Part shown: positions 43,851-53,245 of the stretch, piece by piece
How the letters are laid out: the number at the start of each line of letters is the position of its first letter
Position numbering within the stretch: position 1 is the first letter of the stretch
Assembly (NCBI RefSeq): GCF_029626025.1
Contig: NZ_JARUBF010000001.1
Coordinates: 496,001-560,000 of the forward strand
Origin: Solwaraspora sp. WMMD406
GTDB taxonomy: Bacteria; Actinomycetota; Actinomycetes; Mycobacteriales; Micromonosporaceae
Length of the DNA: 64,000 nucleotides
Reading direction: 5' to 3'
Made by a program: the position numbers and the translations under genes
The notes under the pieces: model-generated
What the model saw: the letters and a program-made list of their open reading frames with translations, nothing else
Told to the model about the DNA's origin: nothing
Database searches by the model: none

Positions 43851-46052
43851 TCACGACGCGTCGGTCGCGGATGATGCTACCGCCGGCCGTACGGATCGCA
43901 GCAGCACGGTCGCCACGTCGACGACCTCGACGTTCTCGGCCGCCGCGCCGCTGGACTGTTTGCCGGTGACCCCGTCGCCGAGCATAGTGAAGCAGAAGGG
44001 GCAACCGACGGCGATCGTCTGCGCGCCGGTGGACAGCGCCTCCTCGACCCGGTCGACGTTGATCCGCTTTCCGATCCGCTCCTCCATCCACATCCGGGCT
44101 CCGCCGGCGCCGCAGCAGAAGGACCGCTCCGAGTTGCGCGGCATCTCGCGTACGGCGTCGCCGGCACCGAGCGCGGCTCCGAGCACCTCGCGGGGCGGGC
44201 TGAACACCCGGTTGTGTCGTCCCAGGTAGCAGGGGTCGTGGTAGGTCAGTCCGCCGTCGACCGGGGTGACCGGGGTGAGCTTGCCGGTGGCGACCAGGTG
44301 GGCCAGCAGCTGCGTGTGGTGTACGACCTCGAAGTGGCCGCCGAGCTGCCCGTACTCGTTGCCGAGGGTGTTGAAGCAGTGCGGGCAGGTAGCGACGATC
44401 TTGCGCTTGGCGGGCTCGCGGTCGCCGAACGCCTCGTTGAGGGTCTCGACGTTTTGTTGGGCGAGCATCTGGAAGACGAACTCGTTGCCGATCCGGCGGG
44501 CCGGGTCACCGGTGCAGGTCTCACCCTCGCCGAGGATGGCGAAGTCGACGCCGGCTTCGTTCAGCAGGGTCGCCACGGCGCGGGTGGTCTTCTTGGCCCG
44601 GTCCTCGAACGCGCCGGCGCAGCCGACCCAGAACAGGTATTCGAAGTCGTCCACCTCGCCGACCCGGGGTACCTCGAAGTCGAGGCCCTTGGTCCAGTCC
44701 TCCCGGGTGTTCTGCGGCGCGCCCCATGGGTTGCCCTTGTTTTCCAGGTTGCGCAGCATCACGCCGGCCTCGCTGGGGAAGCTCGACTCGATCAGGACCT
44801 GGTAGCGACGCATGTCGACGATGTGGTCGACGTGTTCGATGTCGACCGGGCACTGTTCGACGCAGGCGCCGCAGGTGGTGCAGGACCAGAGCACGTCCGG
44901 ATCGATGATCCCGCCGTCCTCGGCACCGCCGATCAGCGGGCGGTCCGCTTCGGCCAGGGCCAGGGCGTCGACCTTGGCGAGCTGTTCGGCGGTGCCCTTC
45001 TCCTCGCCGGTGAGGTCCTTGCCGCCCCCGGCCAGCAGGTAGGGGGCCTTGGCGTACGCGTGGTCGCGCAGCGACAGGACGAGCAGTTTCGGCGACAGTG
45101 GCTTGGCGGTGTTCCAGGCCGGACACTGCGACTGGCAGCGGCCGCATTCGGTGCAGGTGGTGAAGTCGAGCAGGCCCTTCCAGCCGAACTGCTCGACCTG
45201 GGCCACCCCGAACTGGTCGGATTCGGGGTCGGCTTCTTCGAAGTCGAGCGGCTTGCCGTCGCTCATCATCGGACGCAGCGCGCCCAGACCCGAGTTGGCT
45301 TTGCCTGGGTCACGCTTGAAGTAGATGTTGAAGAAGGCGGCGAACCGGTGCCAGGCGACGCCCATGGTCAAGGTCAGGGCGATGACGATGACCCAGGTCA
45401 TCGAGATCAGGATCTTGATGAGGGCGGTCACGCTGATCGCCGCGTCCGAGGCGGGGAGTACGGCGCCGAGCGCGTGGCTGACCGGGGTGGCCCAGACGGG
45501 GAAATCGAAGTGGTCCGTGGCGACGCGGAAGCCTCGGATGAGGAAGCCGCAGATCAGGACGGCCAGCACGACAGCTTCGACGAAGTAGCCCTGCCACATG
45601 GTCGAGCCGGTGAACCGGGAACGTCCGCCGGCTCGGGTCGGCCGGTTGATCAGCCGGATGGCGATGAGCACTCCGATCCCGACCATTCCCAGGATCGAGA
45701 CGAGTTCGGTGACGAGTCCGTAGATCAGCCAGCCGCCGATGACCGGGATGCCGCCTCCGGCGTCAACGACCTCGAAGTACGCCTCCAGCACCAACACCGA
45801 GAGCACGATGAACGCGATCATCACGAACCAGTGCGCCGCGCCGACCACGCTCCAGCGGAGCATCCGGGTGTGGCCGAGTGTCTCGGTGAGCATCACCCGG
45901 GCTCGGGTCGCCGGATCGCCGAACCGGGTCGGGTCGGGTCGGCCGAGACGGATGATCGAGACGAACTGCCAGACCGCCCGGCCGGCGAGCGTCACCGCCA
46001 CGGCGGTGACGATGGCGGCAACGATCGTGGTGGCGACCTGGACGGTGCCCAT
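43851..46052 (-). CDS. Membrane-anchored Fe-S oxidoreductase (HdrD/FadF-like)
   Basis: 733 residues. The N-terminal about 250 residues hold five or six helices of NarI/cytochrome type. Two 4Fe-4S motifs follow: CTECGRCQSQCPAWN and CTTCGACVEQCPVD. Two CCG domains close it: CTGDPARRIGNEF with CPHCFNTLGNEY, and HDPCYLGRHN with CCGAGGARMWMEE. Relatives are electron carriers to the quinone pool, proposed partners of acyl-CoA dehydrogenase/ETF systems. A GTTAC-N6-GTAAC palindrome lies upstream, the same as before the long acyl-CoA dehydrogenase in this window, which supports a link to fatty acid oxidation. Confidence 0.9.
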   Translation of the reverse strand: MGTVQVATTIVAAIVTAVAVTLAGRAVWQFVSIIRLGRPDPTRFGDPATRARVMLTETLGHTRMLRWSVVGAAHWFVMIAFIVLSVLVLEAYFEVVDAGGGIPVIGGWLIYGLVTELVSILGMVGIGVLIAIRLINRPTRAGGRSRFTGSTMWQGYFVEAVVLAVLICGFLIRGFRVATDHFDFPVWATPVSHALGAVLPASDAAISVTALIKILISMTWVIVIALTLTMGVAWHRFAAFFNIYFKRDPGKANSGLGALRPMMSDGKPLDFEEADPESDQFGVAQVEQFGWKGLLDFTTCTECGRCQSQCPAWNTAKPLSPKLLVLSLRDHAYAKAPYLLAGGGKDLTGEEKGTAEQLAKVDALALAEADRPLIGGAEDGGIIDPDVLWSCTTCGACVEQCPVDIEHVDHIVDMRRYQVLIESSFPSEAGVMLRNLENKGNPWGAPQNTREDWTKGLDFEVPRVGEVDDFEYLFWVGCAGAFEDRAKKTTRAVATLLNEAGVDFAILGEGETCTGDPARRIGNEFVFQMLAQQNVETLNEAFGDREPAKRKIVATCPHCFNTLGNEYGQLGGHFEVVHHTQLLAHLVATGKLTPVTPVDGGLTYHDPCYLGRHNRVFSPPREVLGAALGAGDAVREMPRNSERSFCCGAGGARMWMEERIGKRINVDRVEEALSTGAQTIAVGCPFCFTMLGDGVTGKQSSGAAAENVEVVDVATVLLRSVRPAVASSATDAS

Positions 46053-46128
46053 GCGTTGGCCTCCCGGTGTGCTTCCGACGAGCGGCTGAGGTGACCGGAG
46101 GGCCGGTCACCACACAGCCTACCGTCAG

Positions 46129-46144
46129 GTTACCCACCGGTAAC
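46129..46144. promoter_or_regulatory. GTTAC-N6-GTAAC palindrome upstream of the Fe-S oxidoreductase
   Basis: GTTACC-CACC-GGTAAC lies 77 bp before the start codon. Its arms and spacing match the site upstream of the acyl-CoA dehydrogenase at 26503-26518. Confidence 0.6.
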
Positions 46145-46289
46145 GTGGGACACCTCACGATCAGCCGGCCACCCGGTATCGCCACCTTAGGGCAGCACGA
46201 CACGTCGTACTCGCCCGGGCGACCCAGAGTCGCCGGACGGCCAGGCGGGAGGGGAGAGCGAGGAGCGGCAGATAGTCAGCGGAAGGCGG

Positions 46290-46577
46290 TCAGCGCCAGC
46301 GCGAGAGCAGGATCAGCGAACTCACCATCGCACCGAAGCCCACGGCGAGATTCCAGTAGCCCCAGGTAGCCACGGGGTAGGCCGTCTCCGACAGGTAGTA
46401 GACGACCAGCCAGCCGATGCCGAAGACGATCAGCGAGACCGCGGCGATCGGCAGCCAGATCGGGCTCGGCTTACGAGTGGCAGCCGTCTGGGTTGGCCGG
46501 ACGTCGGTCGGCGGGGTGTAGACCTTCTTCTTGCGAACTTGCGACTTGGGCACGACGCTCTCCTGGGTGACAGTCAT
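46290..46577 (-). CDS. crgA: Cell division protein CrgA
   Basis: 95 residues: a basic N-terminal arm (MTVTQESVVPKSQVRKKKVYTPP) and two transmembrane helices (WLPIAAVSLIVFGIGWLVVYYL and WGYWNLAVGFGAMVSSLILL), ending SRWR. This is the standard CrgA layout. CrgA binds FtsZ-ring and septal synthase components in actinobacteria, and the gene lies near the pknB/pbpA/rodA cluster as it does elsewhere. The ATG at 46575-46577 aligns with family starts. Confidence 0.92.
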   Translation of the reverse strand: MTVTQESVVPKSQVRKKKVYTPPTDVRPTQTAATRKPSPIWLPIAAVSLIVFGIGWLVVYYLSETAYPVATWGYWNLAVGFGAMVSSLILLSRWR

Positions 46578-46783
46578 CCGGCCCGACAACCGGACGCAGC
46601 GGCGACGGTCCATGGCCAATAATGTTCACCAGCTAGCGTAGTCAAGTTGGCGCGTTCCGGCCATGGACGGGTGCCGGGCAGAGCCGACAACTGGGCACGA
46701 CCGGCACCACCAGGGACAATATCCAACACTGGTGGTCCACTATGCGGACAGTTGTCGATGGCTACGGGTACCGGAGGCTTCAG

Positions 46784-47596
46784 ATGGAGTACACGTCCGG
46801 CAGCGCGTCCTGGCGGGACGTGGTCCGTCGGGCCGCCACCGGCCTGCTGCGGCGGCCGGGGGGTCGCCGCCCAGCCGGTTGGGCCGTGGGCGTACCGCTC
46901 ATCGCGCTCACCGCCGGCCTGCTCTTCACGACGACCGCCACCACGGCCGGTGGCACCACCTTGCGGGAGGATCGGCGACCGCAGCTGGCCCAGTTGATCA
47001 ACGACCGCCGTGCCCAACTCGCGGTCGCCGAGGAACGAGCGGCGGCGCTGCGCGCCCAGGTCGACCAGCAGGCCGCGCTGGTCGCCGGGTCCGACCAGCC
47101 GATCGCCGATCAACGGGCCCGGGTCGAGGCCAACCAGCCGGCCGCCGGCTTCACCGCCCTGGCCGGTCCCGGCATCGTCGTCGAACTCGACGACGCTCCC
47201 CGGCTGACCGACCTGCCCGACGGTGCCAGCAACGACGACTTGGTGGTGCACCAGGGCGACGTGCAGGCGGTGGTCAACGCGCTGTGGGCAGGGGGCGCGG
47301 AGGCAATGTCGATCATGGATGTACGGGTCCTCGCCACCAGCGCGGTACGCTGTGTCGGAAACACGCTGCTGTTGCATGGCGGGGTCTACTCACCCCCTTT
47401 CCGGATCGCCGCCATCGGTGATCCGAGCGCCCTGCAGGAGGCGCTCGCCGGATCGGAGGGGGTCCAGTTGTTCCAGGACGCGGTGACCCACTTCCAGCTC
47501 GGCTACCGTGAGACCGTCGAGTCGGAGCTGACCGTTCCCGCATTCGAAGGGTCGGCGACACTGCACCACACCGACGTCCCGGAGCTGGCGCGATGA
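46784..47596 (+). CDS. DUF881-family membrane protein
   Basis: 270 residues from an ATG preceded by GGAGG. One membrane helix ([21 protein letters not shown], about 35-55), a coiled coil, then the extracytoplasmic DUF881 domain: [48 protein letters not shown], and [23 protein letters not shown]881 proteins (SCO-type) are linked to division and sporulation genes. Here it precedes and overlaps the sortase gene by 4 bp. Its biochemical role is unknown. Confidence 0.85.
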   Translation: MEYTSGSASWRDVVRRAATGLLRRPGGRRPAGWAVGVPLIALTAGLLFTTTATTAGGTTLREDRRPQLAQLINDRRAQLAVAEERAAALRAQVDQQAALVAGSDQPIADQRARVEANQPAAGFTALAGPGIVVELDDAPRLTDLPDGASNDDLVVHQGDVQAVVNALWAGGAEAMSIMDVRVLATSAVRCVGNTLLLHGGVYSPPFRIAAIGDPSALQEALAGSEGVQLFQDAVTHFQLGYRETVESELTVPAFEGSATLHHTDVPELAR

Positions 47597-48696
47597 CGGC
47601 GGCGGGACCGCCGGGTGGTACCGGCTGGTCCAGGAGCCCGGACGACATCGACTGGGCCGCTACCCGGGACGACACCGTCTGGCCGGCGGCCGATGCCCGC
47701 CCGCCGGGCCGACACAGCCGCACCCCGGCGTACCCGGTCGACGACGCCACCGCGGTCATCCCGCGCTTCACCGGCCGCCCGCCGTACCCCGATCGCCGCG
47801 ACGAGCACGCGACGAGCGTGCTGCCGGTCGTGATCAGCTCCTACCAGCCACCGGTGGACGCGACCCGCAGATCGCCGGACACCAGTGCCGACGCCGATGC
47901 CGAGCCCGGCGACCACGGCCAGCCGGCGCGGCGCGGCGAACGGGTCGTCAAGCTCCGGCCGCAGCGGACCGACTCCGGATACAAGAGCGTCTACTCCGAG
48001 TTGACCAGGCCGACGGTCTGGAGCCGGCTCCGTACCACCGCCCGGGTCTCCGGCGAACTACTGATCACTCTCGGGATGGTCGTGCTGCTGTTCGCCGGCT
48101 ACGAGATCTGGGGCAAGTCGGTGATCGTCAACGCCCACCAGGAGGATCTGAGCCAGCAGCTGGCGCAGCAGTGGGCGGACGTACCGGATCCGGTGGTCAG
48201 CGACGGTCCGGCGGCCACCCCTTCACCGTCCTCCGCCCCGGTGTACGGCACGCCCGTCGCCGGCCTGTACATCCCCAGGATCGACAAGAACTGGATCGTG
48301 GTCGAGGGCGTCGAGCAGGACGACATCCGCTACGCGCCAGGCCACTATCCGGCCAGTGCGGGACCAGGCGAGATCGGCAACTTTTCGGTCGCCGGTCACC
48401 GCAACCGGGCCACCTTCTGGCGGCTCGACGAGCTGCGCACCGGCGACGCCGTCGTGCTCGAAGACCGGGACACCTGGCACGTGTACGAGGTGACCCGCAG
48501 CCACATCGTGCGCCCGAACCAGACCGATGTGGTCGCCCCGGTCCCGGGGCGGCGCGGTGCCGACCCGACCGTGGCGATGCTGACCCTGACCACCTGCCAT
48601 CCGAAGTTCGACAACTACCAACGGCTGATCGTGCACGCCGCCCTGGTCCGCAGCCAGTCCAAGGCCGACGGCCGCCCGGCCGAGCTGGGTGACTGA
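47593..48696 (+). CDS. Class E sortase
   Basis: 367 residues. A disordered Pro/Asp-rich cytoplasmic region (about 1-140) leads to a membrane helix ([19 protein letters not shown]) and the extracytoplasmic sortase fold. Catalytic residues are His in [14 protein letters not shown], Cys in [13 protein letters not shown] and Arg in QRLIVHA. TLTTC is the class E/D-type active-site motif. It should anchor LAxTG-like cell-wall proteins. It overlaps DUF881 by 4 bp. The start of the following gene is duplicated just after its stop. Confidence 0.9.
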   Translation: MTAAGPPGGTGWSRSPDDIDWAATRDDTVWPAADARPPGRHSRTPAYPVDDATAVIPRFTGRPPYPDRRDEHATSVLPVVISSYQPPVDATRRSPDTSADADAEPGDHGQPARRGERVVKLRPQRTDSGYKSVYSELTRPTVWSRLRTTARVSGELLITLGMVVLLFAGYEIWGKSVIVNAHQEDLSQQLAQQWADVPDPVVSDGPAATPSPSSAPVYGTPVAGLYIPRIDKNWIVVEGVEQDDIRYAPGHYPASAGPGEIGNFSVAGHRNRATFWRLDELRTGDAVVLEDRDTWHVYEVTRSHIVRPNQTDVVAPVPGRRGADPTVAMLTLTTCHPKFDNYQRLIVHAALVRSQSKADGRPAELGD

Positions 48697-48734
48697 CGTG
48701 TACGGGTGGGTGGCTGACGTGTACGGGTGGGTGG
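48693..48734. repeat. 21-bp direct repeat after the sortase gene
   Basis: Two identical 21-bp units (48693-48713, 48714-48734) reproduce the start region ctgacgtgtacg of the next gene, followed by a partial third copy containing its actual GTG. The duplication also creates an in-frame 14-codon reading frame GTG..TGA at 48698-48742. Confidence 0.8.
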
Positions 48735-48743
48735 CTGACTGAC

Positions 48744-49085
48744 GTGTACGCGTGGATCTGGCGGAAGCTCCCGTTCGGCCTGCCGGGCAAGGTGATCGGG
48801 TCCGCCGTACTCGCCGGCCTGGCGGTGGCGCTGCTCTGGTTCGTCGTCTTCCCCTGGGCGGAACCCCTGCTGCCGTTCGACGACTCACAGGTCATCGACG
48901 ATGGTTCCGGCGGCGCACCGGCTGACGGCGGCCCGGTCGGCGGCGATCCGGACGGCGGCACCAGCGGACCGGAGGGCGGCGCCCCCGACGGCGGCGATCC
49001 GGACGGCGGCGGCCTGGGCGAGCACGACCTGCCGTACGACACCGAGTCAAGCAATCCCGAACCATCATCCGATAACGGTGACTAG
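48744..49085 (+). CDS. Short membrane protein with Gly/Asp/Pro-rich tail
   Basis: 113 residues from the GTG at 48744. MYAWIWRKLPFGLPGKVIGS precedes a membrane helix (AVLAGLAVALLWFVVFPWAEPLL). The rest is Gly/Asp/Pro/Glu-rich and contains short repeats (GGDPDGG). Similar short proteins are found beside the class E sortase in Streptomyces and relatives. No catalytic motif; function unknown. The translation start has been duplicated upstream. Confidence 0.65.
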   Translation: MYAWIWRKLPFGLPGKVIGSAVLAGLAVALLWFVVFPWAEPLLPFDDSQVIDDGSGGAPADGGPVGGDPDGGTSGPEGGAPDGGDPDGGGLGEHDLPYDTESSNPEPSSDNGD

Positions 49086-49122
49086 GTCCATTCCGACAGC
49101 GGCGACGAGATCAGGTGACGGC

Positions 49123-49773
49123 GTGCGCGTACTGGTGATCGACAACTACGACTCGTTCGTGTTCAACCTCGTGCAGTACCTGGGCCAGTTGGGCGCCGAA
49201 TGCGAGGTACGGCGCAACGACGAGCTGACCGTGGCCGAGGTGGGTCGGCTCGGTGCCGCCGGGATCCTGCTCTCCCCGGGGCCGGGTACGCCGGAACGGG
49301 CCGGGATCTGCCTGGACGTCATCTCCGCGTACGCCAGCCGGCTGCCGATCTTCGGCGTCTGCCTGGGTCACCAGGCGATCGGCGCGGCGTACGGCGGGGT
49401 CGTCGAGCGGGCACCGGAACTCCTGCACGGCAAGACCTCGCTGGTCCACCACAACGGGGCCGGGGTGCTGGCCGGTCTGCCGGAGCCGTTCACCGCCACC
49501 CGCTACCATTCGCTCGCCGTACGGGCCGAGACGCTGCCCGCCGAGATCGAGGTGACCGGACGCACCGAGTCCGGTGTGGTAATGGCCATGCGGCACCGCG
49601 ATCTGCCGGTGGAAGGGGTGCAGTTCCACCCCGAGTCGGTGCTCACCGAGGGCGGACATCTGATGCTCGCCAACTGGCTGGCCGGGTGCGGCCTGCCCGC
49701 CGCAGTGGATCGGGCGCCTCGGCTCGCCGCCGAGGTCGACGTCCGTCGGCGGGCGGCCTTCGCGGCGGCCTGA
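49123..49773 (+). CDS. Anthranilate/aminodeoxychorismate synthase glutamine amidotransferase subunit
   Basis: 216-residue class I glutamine amidotransferase (TrpG/PabA type). Motifs: VLVIDNYDSFVFNLVQYL, LSPGPGTPERAGICLDVI, the nucleophile Cys in FGVCLGHQAIGAAYGG and the His-Pro-Glu of EGVQFHPESVLTE. It provides ammonia for anthranilate or aminodeoxychorismate synthesis. No trpE/pabB partner is next to it. The location between the sortase and pknB is the conserved one in streptomycetes, so the symbol (trpG or pabA) is left open. Confidence 0.92.
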   Translation: MRVLVIDNYDSFVFNLVQYLGQLGAECEVRRNDELTVAEVGRLGAAGILLSPGPGTPERAGICLDVISAYASRLPIFGVCLGHQAIGAAYGGVVERAPELLHGKTSLVHHNGAGVLAGLPEPFTATRYHSLAVRAETLPAEIEVTGRTESGVVMAMRHRDLPVEGVQFHPESVLTEGGHLMLANWLAGCGLPAAVDRAPRLAAEVDVRRRAAFAAA

Positions 49774-49858
49774 CCCGGCCGGCCGGCCGGCTACCGTATC
49801 GGCCGCCCGACCACCCCACCTGCCGGCCGATCCGACCAGCAGGTGGCTTTCCGACTCG

Positions 49859-51697
49859 CTACTCCGACGGGATACGGACCGCCGGGGTGGTGGGGATCAG
49901 CGTCCCCACGCCGCCGCCGGCACCACCGCCGGAGGTGGGTTCGCCCGTCCCGGCGCCCTCGCCGTCACCGTCGCCCGGTGGTGGCTCGGTCGTCGTCGGT
50001 GCCGGGCTCGACGGGGCCGGGCTCGACGGTGTCGGACTCGGCGTCTCCTCGACCTCGCGTGGCTGTGACACGACGATCTCGACCCGCGAGTTCACCTTGG
50101 CCTGGCCGCCGTTGGGGTCCTGGCTGGTGACCCGGCCGGCGTCGGCGGGGTCGACCTCCTGGCCCTCGACGACCTGCGGATCGAAGCCGGCCCGTTCCAG
50201 GATGGAGATCGCTTCGCTCTGGGTGCTGCCGACCACGTTGGGCACGTTGCGGATGTTGCCCAGCGAGATCTCCACCACGACCGTGGAGCCGACCTCCACC
50301 ATTTCGCCCTCGTCCGGCACCCGGACCACCTGGTCCTTCGGATCGGCGCTGTCCACCGGCACGAATTCCGGCACCAGTTCGAGGTCGATCAGCGCGTTCT
50401 CCGCACCGGACCGGGTGTACCCCTCCAGCGACGGGACCTGCACCATGCCCGGCCCGGCGCAGACGGTCAACTGCACCTCGCTGCCCGGTTCGACCTCGCC
50501 GGGCTCCGGGGACTGCGCGACCACGTTGTTGAGGGTGCAGTCCGGGTCTTCGGCAGTGGTGGGGACCGGATTGAGGTTGAGGCTGAGCAGTTGGCGCTGC
50601 GCCTCCTCGATCGGCTGGCCGACCAGGCTAGGTAGAACGACGAGTTGTGGTTGCTCGTCGCCGGAGTTCGCCCAGATCAGTCCGGCGGCCAGCGCCACCA
50701 CGGCGAGCACACCGAGGACGCTGAGGCCGGCGATCACCCCGGGGGACGTCCGGCGCGGCCCGCTGCCGCCGGCCGGGATCCGCTGGGTGGCGCCGGCGGC
50801 GGCCATCGCCACGGTCTCGTCCTCGCGCAGCACCGGGGTGGCGTGCACCGGCCGGCCGGTGGCGGCACGGAGCAGGTCGGCGCGCATCTCGCCGGCGCTC
50901 TGGTAACGGTTGAGCGGGTTCTTGGCCAGCGCCTTGAGCACGATCGCGTCGACCGGCGGGGTGACGTCCCGGTTGATGTCGCTGGGGGCCCGGGGGTCTT
51001 CCCGGACGTGCTGGTACGCCACGCTCACCGGGCTGTCACCGACGAACGGCGGGTGGCCGCAGAGCAGTTCGAACAGCACGCAGCCACCGGCGTAGACGTC
51101 GGAGCGGGCGTCGACCGCCTCACCACGGGCCTGCTCGGGCGAGAGGTACTGCGCGGTGCCGATCACCGCCGAGGTCTGGGTCATCGTCGTCGCGCCACTG
51201 GCGAGGGCGCGGGCGATCCCGAAGTCCATCACCTTGACCTGGCCGGTCTGCGTCAGCATCACGTTGCCGGGCTTGATGTCGCGGTGGATGATCCCGTGCC
51301 GGTGGCTGAACTCCAGGGCCGCGCAGATGTCGGCGCAGATCTCCAGGGCGCGGCGCAGGTCCAGCCGGCCTTCGGCGGCGAGGACCTCTTTGAGGGTACG
51401 GCCGTTGACGAACTCCATGACGATGAACGGAAGGGTTTCGCCGGTGGGGGCGTACTCCTCACCGGTGTCGTACACGGCCACGATCGCCGGGTGGTTGAGC
51501 GACGCGGCGTTCTGCGCCTCGCGCCGGAAACGTTCCTGGAACGTCCGGTCCCGGGCCAGGTCGGCACGGAGCATCTTGATCGCGACGTCTCGACCGAGCC
51601 GCAGGTCACGGCCGCGATGGACCTCGGCCATGCCGCCATAGCCGAGCAACTCGCCGACCTGGTACCTGCCACCAAGCAGGCGGGCCTGCGCCGTCAT
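49859..51697 (-). CDS. pknB: PASTA-domain Ser/Thr kinase PknB
   Basis: 612 residues. The kinase domain is at about 10-270: GYGGMAEV loop, Lys41 in VAIKML, HRD at 138-140 (HGIIHRDIKPGNVML), DFG at 158-160 and activation loop TSAVIGTAQYLSPEQARG. One membrane helix (VIAGLSVLGVLAVVALAAGLI, about 325-345) is followed by three PASTA domains (for example VPSLEGYTRSGAENALIDLEL; VPNVVGSTQSEAISILERAGF) and a Pro/Gly-rich tail. PASTA modules sense peptidoglycan fragments/lipid II. Its stop overlaps nothing downstream; upstream pknA overlaps its start by 4 bp. Confidence 0.97.
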   Translation of the reverse strand: MTAQARLLGGRYQVGELLGYGGMAEVHRGRDLRLGRDVAIKMLRADLARDRTFQERFRREAQNAASLNHPAIVAVYDTGEEYAPTGETLPFIVMEFVNGRTLKEVLAAEGRLDLRRALEICADICAALEFSHRHGIIHRDIKPGNVMLTQTGQVKVMDFGIARALASGATTMTQTSAVIGTAQYLSPEQARGEAVDARSDVYAGGCVLFELLCGHPPFVGDSPVSVAYQHVREDPRAPSDINRDVTPPVDAIVLKALAKNPLNRYQSAGEMRADLLRAATGRPVHATPVLREDETVAMAAAGATQRIPAGGSGPRRTSPGVIAGLSVLGVLAVVALAAGLIWANSGDEQPQLVVLPSLVGQPIEEAQRQLLSLNLNPVPTTAEDPDCTLNNVVAQSPEPGEVEPGSEVQLTVCAGPGMVQVPSLEGYTRSGAENALIDLELVPEFVPVDSADPKDQVVRVPDEGEMVEVGSTVVVEISLGNIRNVPNVVGSTQSEAISILERAGFDPQVVEGQEVDPADAGRVTSQDPNGGQAKVNSRVEIVVSQPREVEETPSPTPSSPAPSSPAPTTTEPPPGDGDGEGAGTGEPTSGGGAGGGVGTLIPTTPAVRIPSE

Positions 51698-53244
51698 CGT
51701 CTCTGTCGTCCTTCGCTCATCTGATCGTCATCCTGCCCGGACGTGTGCGGTGCCTCCACCGACGGTACGGCTCCGACACCAGTTTCGACGTAGCGCGAGC
51801 CCATCTGGTTCTCAGCCGTAACCAATCGCACCGCCGGCTGGACCGGGCCCGCCGAGTTGGCGGCATATTCCTGGACCAGGAAGGCGATCAGGCCGGCGCA
51901 GAGCAGCACCACGAGTGCGCCGAGGATGATCGCCAGGACGGTGAACAGTTGCCGGTGTAGTCCACCCGACCGCTGCGGTGCGGCCGGTGGACGGGTCGGG
52001 CGGTACGAGTGGGGTGGTTGACCGGGCCCGGCCTGCCGGGCCGGCGGGACGTTGTGATGGTATCCGGCCGGGTAGCGCTGAGGACTCGCCGACGCGGTCC
52101 CGGGCAGATGGGGGCCGGCGGTGGGGCCGCCGCTCGTCGGCGGCCGGGGCACCGGCGGCTGGACCATCGGTGAGTTCGGCGCCCCGGACGTCGGGCGGGG
52201 CGGCAGCATCGGTCGACCGGCGGCCGACGGGTAGCCGCTGGCCGGAGCCCGGCCCGAGCCTGCGGTGGCGCCACCCGGTGGGCGGGGACCACTCGGATGA
52301 CCGGGTGCGGTCGGGTAGCCGGGGGCGGCGGGACTGCCGGGATGACCGGGGACGCCGGGCCGGCCAGGGGCGCCGGGGTGTCCTTGGCTGCCGGGGTGTC
52401 CCTGGGCGCCGGGTCGGCCCTGTCCGGCGAGGGTGGCGGCGGCCTGCCGGGAGACGGCCGCCATCGCCGCGGCGGCGGGCCACCGGGCGGCCGGGTCCTT
52501 GGCCAGGGCGCGTTCGACGATCGCGCGAACCACCGGTGGGATGTCCGACGGGAGGGCACGGGGCGTGTCCCGTACGTGCTTCATGGCGATTTCAAGCGGG
52601 TTGTCGCCTTCGAAGGGCCGCCGGCCGGACAGGCACTGGTAGGCGACGACGCCGAGGGCGTACACGTCGGAGGCCGGGGTGGCGACGGCACCGGAGGCCT
52701 GCTCCGGAGAGATGTACGAGGCGGTGCCGAGGACCGAACCGGCGGCGGTCAACTGGCCGACCATCTCCGACCGGGCGATGCCGAAGTCGGTCAGCACCAG
52801 GGTGCCGTTCGGCCGTACCAGCAGGTTGCCGGGTTTGACGTCCCGATGCACGATGCCCTTGTCGTGGGCGGCCTGCAGGGCGTCGGCGGCCTGGGCGACC
52901 AACGCCATCGTCCGGGCCGGGGTGAGTCGGCCCACTCGGGACAGGGTCCGCGACAGCGCGTCGCCCTCGACGTACTCCATGACCAGGAAGGCAATGTGCT
53001 GGTCGCTGCCGTAGTCGTAGACGTCGACGACGCCGGGGTGGTTGATGGTCGCCATGGTCCGGGCCTCGCCCCGGAACCGTTCTGCGAACCCCGGCTCCTC
53101 CAGCAGCGCCGGGAGCAGGCTCTTGACCGCGACGGTACGGCCGAGCACCTCGTCGGTGCCCCGCCACACGTCGCCCATCCCGCCGCTGGCGATCCGCTCG
53201 TCGAGGCGGTACCGCCCACCGAGCAGGACTCCGGAGCTCAGCAC
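51694..53244 (-). CDS. pknA: Ser/Thr kinase PknA
   Basis: 516 residues. Kinase domain at about 10-270 with SGGMGDVW loop, Lys41, HRD at 133-135 (IVHRDVKPGN) and DFG at 153-155. The juxtamembrane region (about 275-430) is a Pro/Gly-rich, collagen-like run of G-H-P-G, G-A-P-G and similar triplets. One membrane helix follows (VLAIILGALVVLLCAGLIAFLV), and a short outside tail. There are no PASTA domains, unlike PknB. It overlaps pknB by 4 bp and starts 1 base after pbpA. Confidence 0.96.
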   Translation of the reverse strand: MLSSGVLLGGRYRLDERIASGGMGDVWRGTDEVLGRTVAVKSLLPALLEEPGFAERFRGEARTMATINHPGVVDVYDYGSDQHIAFLVMEYVEGDALSRTLSRVGRLTPARTMALVAQAADALQAAHDKGIVHRDVKPGNLLVRPNGTLVLTDFGIARSEMVGQLTAAGSVLGTASYISPEQASGAVATPASDVYALGVVAYQCLSGRRPFEGDNPLEIAMKHVRDTPRALPSDIPPVVRAIVERALAKDPAARWPAAAAMAAVSRQAAATLAGQGRPGAQGHPGSQGHPGAPGRPGVPGHPGSPAAPGYPTAPGHPSGPRPPGGATAGSGRAPASGYPSAAGRPMLPPRPTSGAPNSPMVQPPVPRPPTSGGPTAGPHLPGTASASPQRYPAGYHHNVPPARQAGPGQPPHSYRPTRPPAAPQRSGGLHRQLFTVLAIILGALVVLLCAGLIAFLVQEYAANSAGPVQPAVRLVTAENQMGSRYVETGVGAVPSVEAPHTSGQDDDQMSEGRQRR

Positions 53245-53245
53245 G

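Noticed and set aside
44214-46094. 626-codon frame antisense to the Fe-S oxidoreductase
   Set aside because: Shadow of a gene with clear 4Fe-4S motifs.
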